Shown here: one piece after another, positions 62,201 through 64,000 of the stretch
Layout: the number at the start of each line of letters is the position of its first letter
Numbering within the stretch: position 1 is the first letter of the stretch
Assembly (NCBI RefSeq): GCF_028858725.1
Contig: NC_084763.1
Location: forward strand, 56,195,152 to 56,259,151
DNA: 64,000 nucleotides
DNA from: Colius striatus
Lineage: Eukaryota; Chordata; Aves; Coliiformes; Coliidae
Reading direction: 5' to 3'
Notes under the pieces: generated by a model
Seen by the model: only the letters and a program-made list of their open reading frames with translations
What the model was told of the DNA's origin: nothing
Databases searched by the model: none
Program-made: the position numbers and the translations under genes

Positions 62201-63986
62201 CAGAGCACATAGCAATGGATTAAAATCCATCCTGAACCAAAGAGGAAAAGGGCTGGATGTCACTCCAAGAAACTGTTTGAACATGTGTTTGACTTCGAGA
62301 ATGGTGTTTAATCCCATTGATTTCCATAGGGCTGAAGCCTCCATTGCAAGTAGATACATAATTAAATGTCCTGGAAAGGAGGAATGGGCCTGAAAGCGAG
62401 CTACAAGTCAATCACAAACCCATTCTGCTGAACTGGGACTTTCAAACCTTAAAGACTCATAGAATCACAGAATCATTTTGGTTGGAAAAGATTTTTAAGC
62501 TCATTGAGTCTAAGTCTCCCCTCACCCTACCCAGCCCAGCACTACCCCATGGCCCTCAGCACCTCAGCCCCACGGCTTTGGGATCCCTCCAGGGCTGGGC
62601 ACTTCCCCAGCTCCCTGGGCAGCCTGGCACAGGGGCTGACACCCCTCTCAGGGAAACAGTTCTGCCTCAGCTCCAGCCTCAATCTCCCCTGGGGCAACTC
62701 CAGCCCATTTCCTCTTGTCTTGTTACCTGGGAGAAGAGACCAACCCTCAGCTCACTGCAGCCTCCTGTCAGGGAGTTGCAGAGTGCTGCTGTCTCCCCTC
62801 AGGCTCCTCTTCTCCAGGCTCAACACCCCCATTCCCTCAGCCCCTCCCCAGCCCCTTGTGCTCCAGCCCCTTCCCCAGCTCTGTGCCCAGCTCTGGCCAC
62901 GCTGCAGCCCCTCAGTGTCCCTGTGGCAGTGAGTGAGGGGCCCAGCACTGAGCACAGCCCTGGAGCTGCAGCCTCCCCAGGGCCCAGCACAGGGGATGGG
63001 CACTGCCCTGGGCCTGCTGCCACCCCACTGCTGAGTCCAGACAGGATGCCCCTGGCCCTCTTGCCCACCTGAGCATGCTGCTGGCCTATGTTCAGCTGCT
63101 GTCAAGTAACAACCCCAGGCCCCTTTCCCCCTGGGCAGTTTCCAGCCCTTCTGCCCCAGCCTGTGGCACTGCCTGGGTTTGCTGTTACCCAAGTGCAGGC
63201 TCCAGCCCTTGGACTTGTTCAACCTCATCCCATTGCCCTTGGCCCATGGCTTCAGCCTGGCCAGGGCCCTCTGAAGACCTTTCCTGCCCATTGTAGATCT
63301 TTGCCTGTATCTATTACAGTAACAGAAGTAGTGGTGGCAGAGCATGTAATTTGTGTGTCCACATGTAGATCTTTCCACTGGCTTTTCTCACTTACTTACA
63401 GTTCTCAGGAATACTTCACAGAGGTCAATCAAAGCTCAACAGAAAAGAAGCTTCTTGATTTCACAAGAACACACCCCTTGCACAGGATCCAAGTCACAGG
63501 CTGCACCCTGCAGCAGTACCTTTTGGGTCATCTTCAGCTCCTGTTTTGCAGACTGGAGTTGGTTACGATACTCCATCACTTTAAAGTTGGCTGCCGTTAA
63601 TTTTTCTTGCAATGCTTTCACCTTTGGACTTTCATCCTTTGAAGAGAAGGATGCACTTGGTAAGATCAGAACCTTCAGGGGAAAACTGAAGTGATTAAGC
63701 TGCAGAGATCTGTCAGAATCACTGAGTCTTTTTCCTTCCCAGACCCTTGCCTAATTTTTGGAGTCATGGAGAAGGTGACCAGAGCAATCTGCTCACCAAA
63801 CTAGTGATGGGGATACATCCCTGGCACAAGGACAGGACTGCACAATAGGAGAGAACTACCAGCTTCTCATTTCCCCTCTGCAATTACAACTCATACCAAG
63901 TTTTCTTCTACCATCTTCAGAGCTGATTGCTTGATTCCTGTATCACCACCACCAAGAGAATGGATTTTTTCTATGGCTCTTTGTAG
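47121..63986 (-). CDS. CCDC13: CCDC13, 3' coding part (12 exons, about 539 residues)
   Basis: Coiled-coil protein of centriolar satellites, linked in human cells to ciliogenesis and genome stability. Exons in transcript order: 63986-63897, 63636-63520, 61506-61402, 60038-59874, 58854-58678, 57107-56901, 55763-55627, 53107-53024, 52267-52139, 49936-49782, 49101-49008, 47280-47121. All joins keep frame. Heptad-like stretches rich in E, K, Q and L dominate ([40 protein letters not shown]). A low-complexity linker lies in exon 55763-55627. The C-terminus is [12 protein letters not shown]. The human protein is about 715 residues, so roughly 175 N-terminal residues lie right of the window. The 49101-49008 exon needs a GC donor. 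Neighbour HHATL on the same strand supports the assignment. Confidence 0.92.
49008..49101 (-). CDS. CCDC13: CCDC13 penultimate exon with GC splice donor (inferred)
   Basis: Acceptor ccaccagtacag, 94 nt, then AG|gctaca. Reads [20 protein letters not shown] then [11 protein letters not shown] and the split Arg. Its entry phase 1 and exit phase 2 are exactly what the flanking exons need, and no GT donor in that phase with a good context is present. An acidic-aromatic block, not coiled coil. Assignment rests on phase and coding look, not on a remembered alignment. Confidence 0.65.
49217..49465 (-). repeat. CR1 3' fragment, antisense (left arm of a back-to-back pair)
   Basis: 'TATCACAGAATCATTGAGGTTGGG...ATCTCCAATCTAAACCTCCCCTGGC...TTTCCTCTTGACC'. 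It is truncated where the next, sense copy begins. Confidence 0.88.
49480..49750 (+). repeat. CR1 3' fragment, sense (right arm of a back-to-back pair)
   Basis: 'GACAGGACAAGGGGTGATGG...GGGGAACCTGCTTTAGCAGAGG...CCCATCATCCTATGATTCTA'. Its tail stops 31 bp from the splice donor of the CCDC13 exon 49782-49936. Confidence 0.88.
49782..49936 (-). CDS. CCDC13: CCDC13 exon, coiled coil
   Basis: Acceptor gttttgcctgtcag, donor gtgagg. Reads [20 protein letters not shown], then [16 protein letters not shown] and a basic stretch ending RSKT. Phase 1 out, which cannot join directly to the last exon (it would give a stop at once). Confidence 0.9.
50000..52138 (-). other. CCDC13: CCDC13 intron between exons 52139-52267 and 49782-49936
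   Basis: Unique, AT-richer sequence with no CR1 recognised and no exon-like frame needed by the phase of its flanks (2 to 2 joins directly). Confidence 0.7.
52139..52267 (-). CDS. CCDC13: CCDC13 exon, coiled coil
   Basis: Acceptor ctgcttttag, donor gtagag. Reads [20 protein letters not shown], then [20 protein letters not shown] and QK. Phase 2 to 2. Confidence 0.91.
53024..53107 (-). CDS. CCDC13: CCDC13 exon, short Ser/Thr-rich
   Basis: Acceptor gtttcttcctcccag, donor gtaagt. Reads [20 protein letters not shown], then SDNISPG and the split Arg. Found by phase matching; too short and broken for an ATG-based frame. Confidence 0.85.
53255..53618 (+). repeat. CR1 3' fragment, sense
   Basis: 'GTGACAGGACAAAAGGAAATG...GTTTAGATTGGAGATTGGG...TTGAAGATCTCTTCCAACATC', ending TCTGTGATTCTAT. 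It is in the CCDC13 intron right of exon 53024-53107. Confidence 0.85.
54490..54995 (-). repeat. CR1 3' half, antisense, about 0.5 kb
   Basis: 'GGGGGTTGGAAGGGCCCTAC...GCTAAAGCAGGTTCCCC...GGCAGCCCTGTGCTGGCCTC...AGAACTGGACACAGGACTCC'. It lacks the very last tail repeats. In a CCDC13 intron. Confidence 0.87.
55627..55763 (-). CDS. CCDC13: CCDC13 exon, non-coiled linker
   Basis: Acceptor cttgcctcaacattaacag, donor gtaaga. Reads [20 protein letters not shown], then [20 protein letters not shown] and the split Arg. Likely disordered, unlike its neighbours. Confidence 0.85.
56901..57107 (-). CDS. CCDC13: CCDC13 exon, coiled coil
   Basis: Acceptor tctgttttatcag, donor gtaaac. 69 codons, phase 0 to 0: [20 protein letters not shown], then [20 protein letters not shown], ending TLQ. 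Confidence 0.93.
57391..57464. repeat. Imperfect 25-bp direct repeat
   Basis: CCCCTCTGGGTCATAGTAAG... at 57391 recurs at 57440 with two mismatches. They are separated by a GATT-rich run. In a CCDC13 intron. Confidence 0.8.
58678..58854 (-). CDS. CCDC13: CCDC13 exon, coiled coil (acceptor choice uncertain)
   Basis: 59 codons from acceptor gcatcactgcag to donor gtacag: [20 protein letters not shown] through [15 protein letters not shown] second acceptor ctctcaccag would start the exon at 58935, adding 27 in-frame codons ([14 protein letters not shown]...). Those lack coiled-coil character, so the shorter form is preferred. Confidence 0.85.
59874..60038 (-). CDS. CCDC13: CCDC13 exon, coiled coil
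   Basis: Acceptor gttctcccctag, donor gtaaaa. 55 codons, phase 0 to 0: [20 protein letters not shown], then [20 protein letters not shown], ending TLE. Confidence 0.92.
61402..61506 (-). CDS. CCDC13: CCDC13 exon
   Basis: Acceptor ccctctttcatag, donor gtgagt. 35 codons, phase 0 to 0: [20 protein letters not shown], then [15 protein letters not shown]. The [12 protein letters not shown] motif is a strong CCDC13 mark. Confidence 0.93.
61549..61583. repeat. Perfect 17-bp duplication (18-bp period)
   Basis: GTAGGTAACTAGAAGCT occurs at 61549-61565 and again at 61567-61583, 43 bp beyond the acceptor side of the CCDC13 exon 61402-61506. Confidence 0.9.
62456..63290 (-). repeat. CR1 fragment, antisense, longest copy in the window (about 0.83 kb)
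   Basis: Starts 'ACTCATAGAATCACAGAATC' then TTGGTTGGAAAAG, and runs to '...CTGGCCAGGGCCCTCTGAAG'. The right part extends about 200 bp past the end of the sister copy 42285-42860. It gives long chance open frames on both strands. In a CCDC13 intron. Confidence 0.9.
63520..63636 (-). CDS. CCDC13: CCDC13 exon, coiled coil
   Basis: Acceptor cttctcttcaaag, donor gtactg. 39 codons, phase 0 to 0: [20 protein letters not shown], then [14 protein letters not shown]. Confidence 0.92.
63897..63986 (-). CDS. CCDC13: CCDC13 exon (first in window)
   Basis: Acceptor gtgtttttttccag, donor gtatga. 30 codons, phase 0 to 0: [20 protein letters not shown] then [10 protein letters not shown]. Earlier exons lie beyond the right edge. 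Confidence 0.88.
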
Positions 63987-64000
63987 CTGGAAAAAAACAC

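Noticed and set aside
62482-63072. Long + strand open frame (196 codons) and - strand frame (208 codons)
   Set aside because: Both lie inside an antisense CR1 fragment and are low-complexity Pro/Ser/Leu frames with no CR1 protein motif.

Overview
This is vertebrate nuclear DNA, almost certainly from a bird. The genes are split by GT-AG introns, CpG-rich islands sit at 5' ends, and the only abundant repeat is the CR1 (chicken repeat 1) non-LTR retrotransposon. About 30 truncated CR1 copies lie on both strands and share the typical 3' end ('CCTTCCAACC...ATTCTATGATTCTATGA'). That density would suit a CR1-rich lineage such as woodpeckers and relatives, but this last point is only a guess.

Layout: four protein-coding genes, the same neighbours as on human 3p22. 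(1) ZBTB47, + strand, 53-2714: the last four coding exons (zinc-finger half), then a long 3' UTR to a poly(A) signal near 7102. (2) KLHL40, - strand, 19598 to 10243: complete, 6 coding exons, 619 codons plus stop, with a TATA-type promoter. (3) HHATL, - strand, 38650 to 24960: complete, 11 coding exons, 503 codons plus stop, with a probable non-coding leader exon in a CpG island near 39.8 kb. (4) CCDC13, - strand, 63986 to 47121: the last 12 coding exons; the 5' part lies beyond the right edge. All exon joins were checked by hand: every exon end leaves a codon phase that the next exon completes.

Together: KLHL40 (nebulin/LMOD3-stabilising Kelch protein) and HHATL (catalytically dead MBOAT relative in muscle ER/SR) are both striated-muscle genes lying head-to-tail, so shared muscle enhancers are plausible. 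ZBTB47 is a transcription factor and CCDC13 a centriolar-satellite coiled-coil protein. They are neighbours with no evident functional link to the muscle pair.

I found no bacterial-type system, CRISPR array, RNA gene or clearly new gene family. The best leads are the orientation of KLHL40 relative to mammals (as I remember it), a phase-consistent CCDC13 exon that needs a GC-AG intron, the His-to-Leu change in the HHATL active site, a back-to-back CR1 pair about 31 bp from a CCDC13 splice donor, and a G-quadruplex-capable minisatellite in the ZBTB47 3' UTR.
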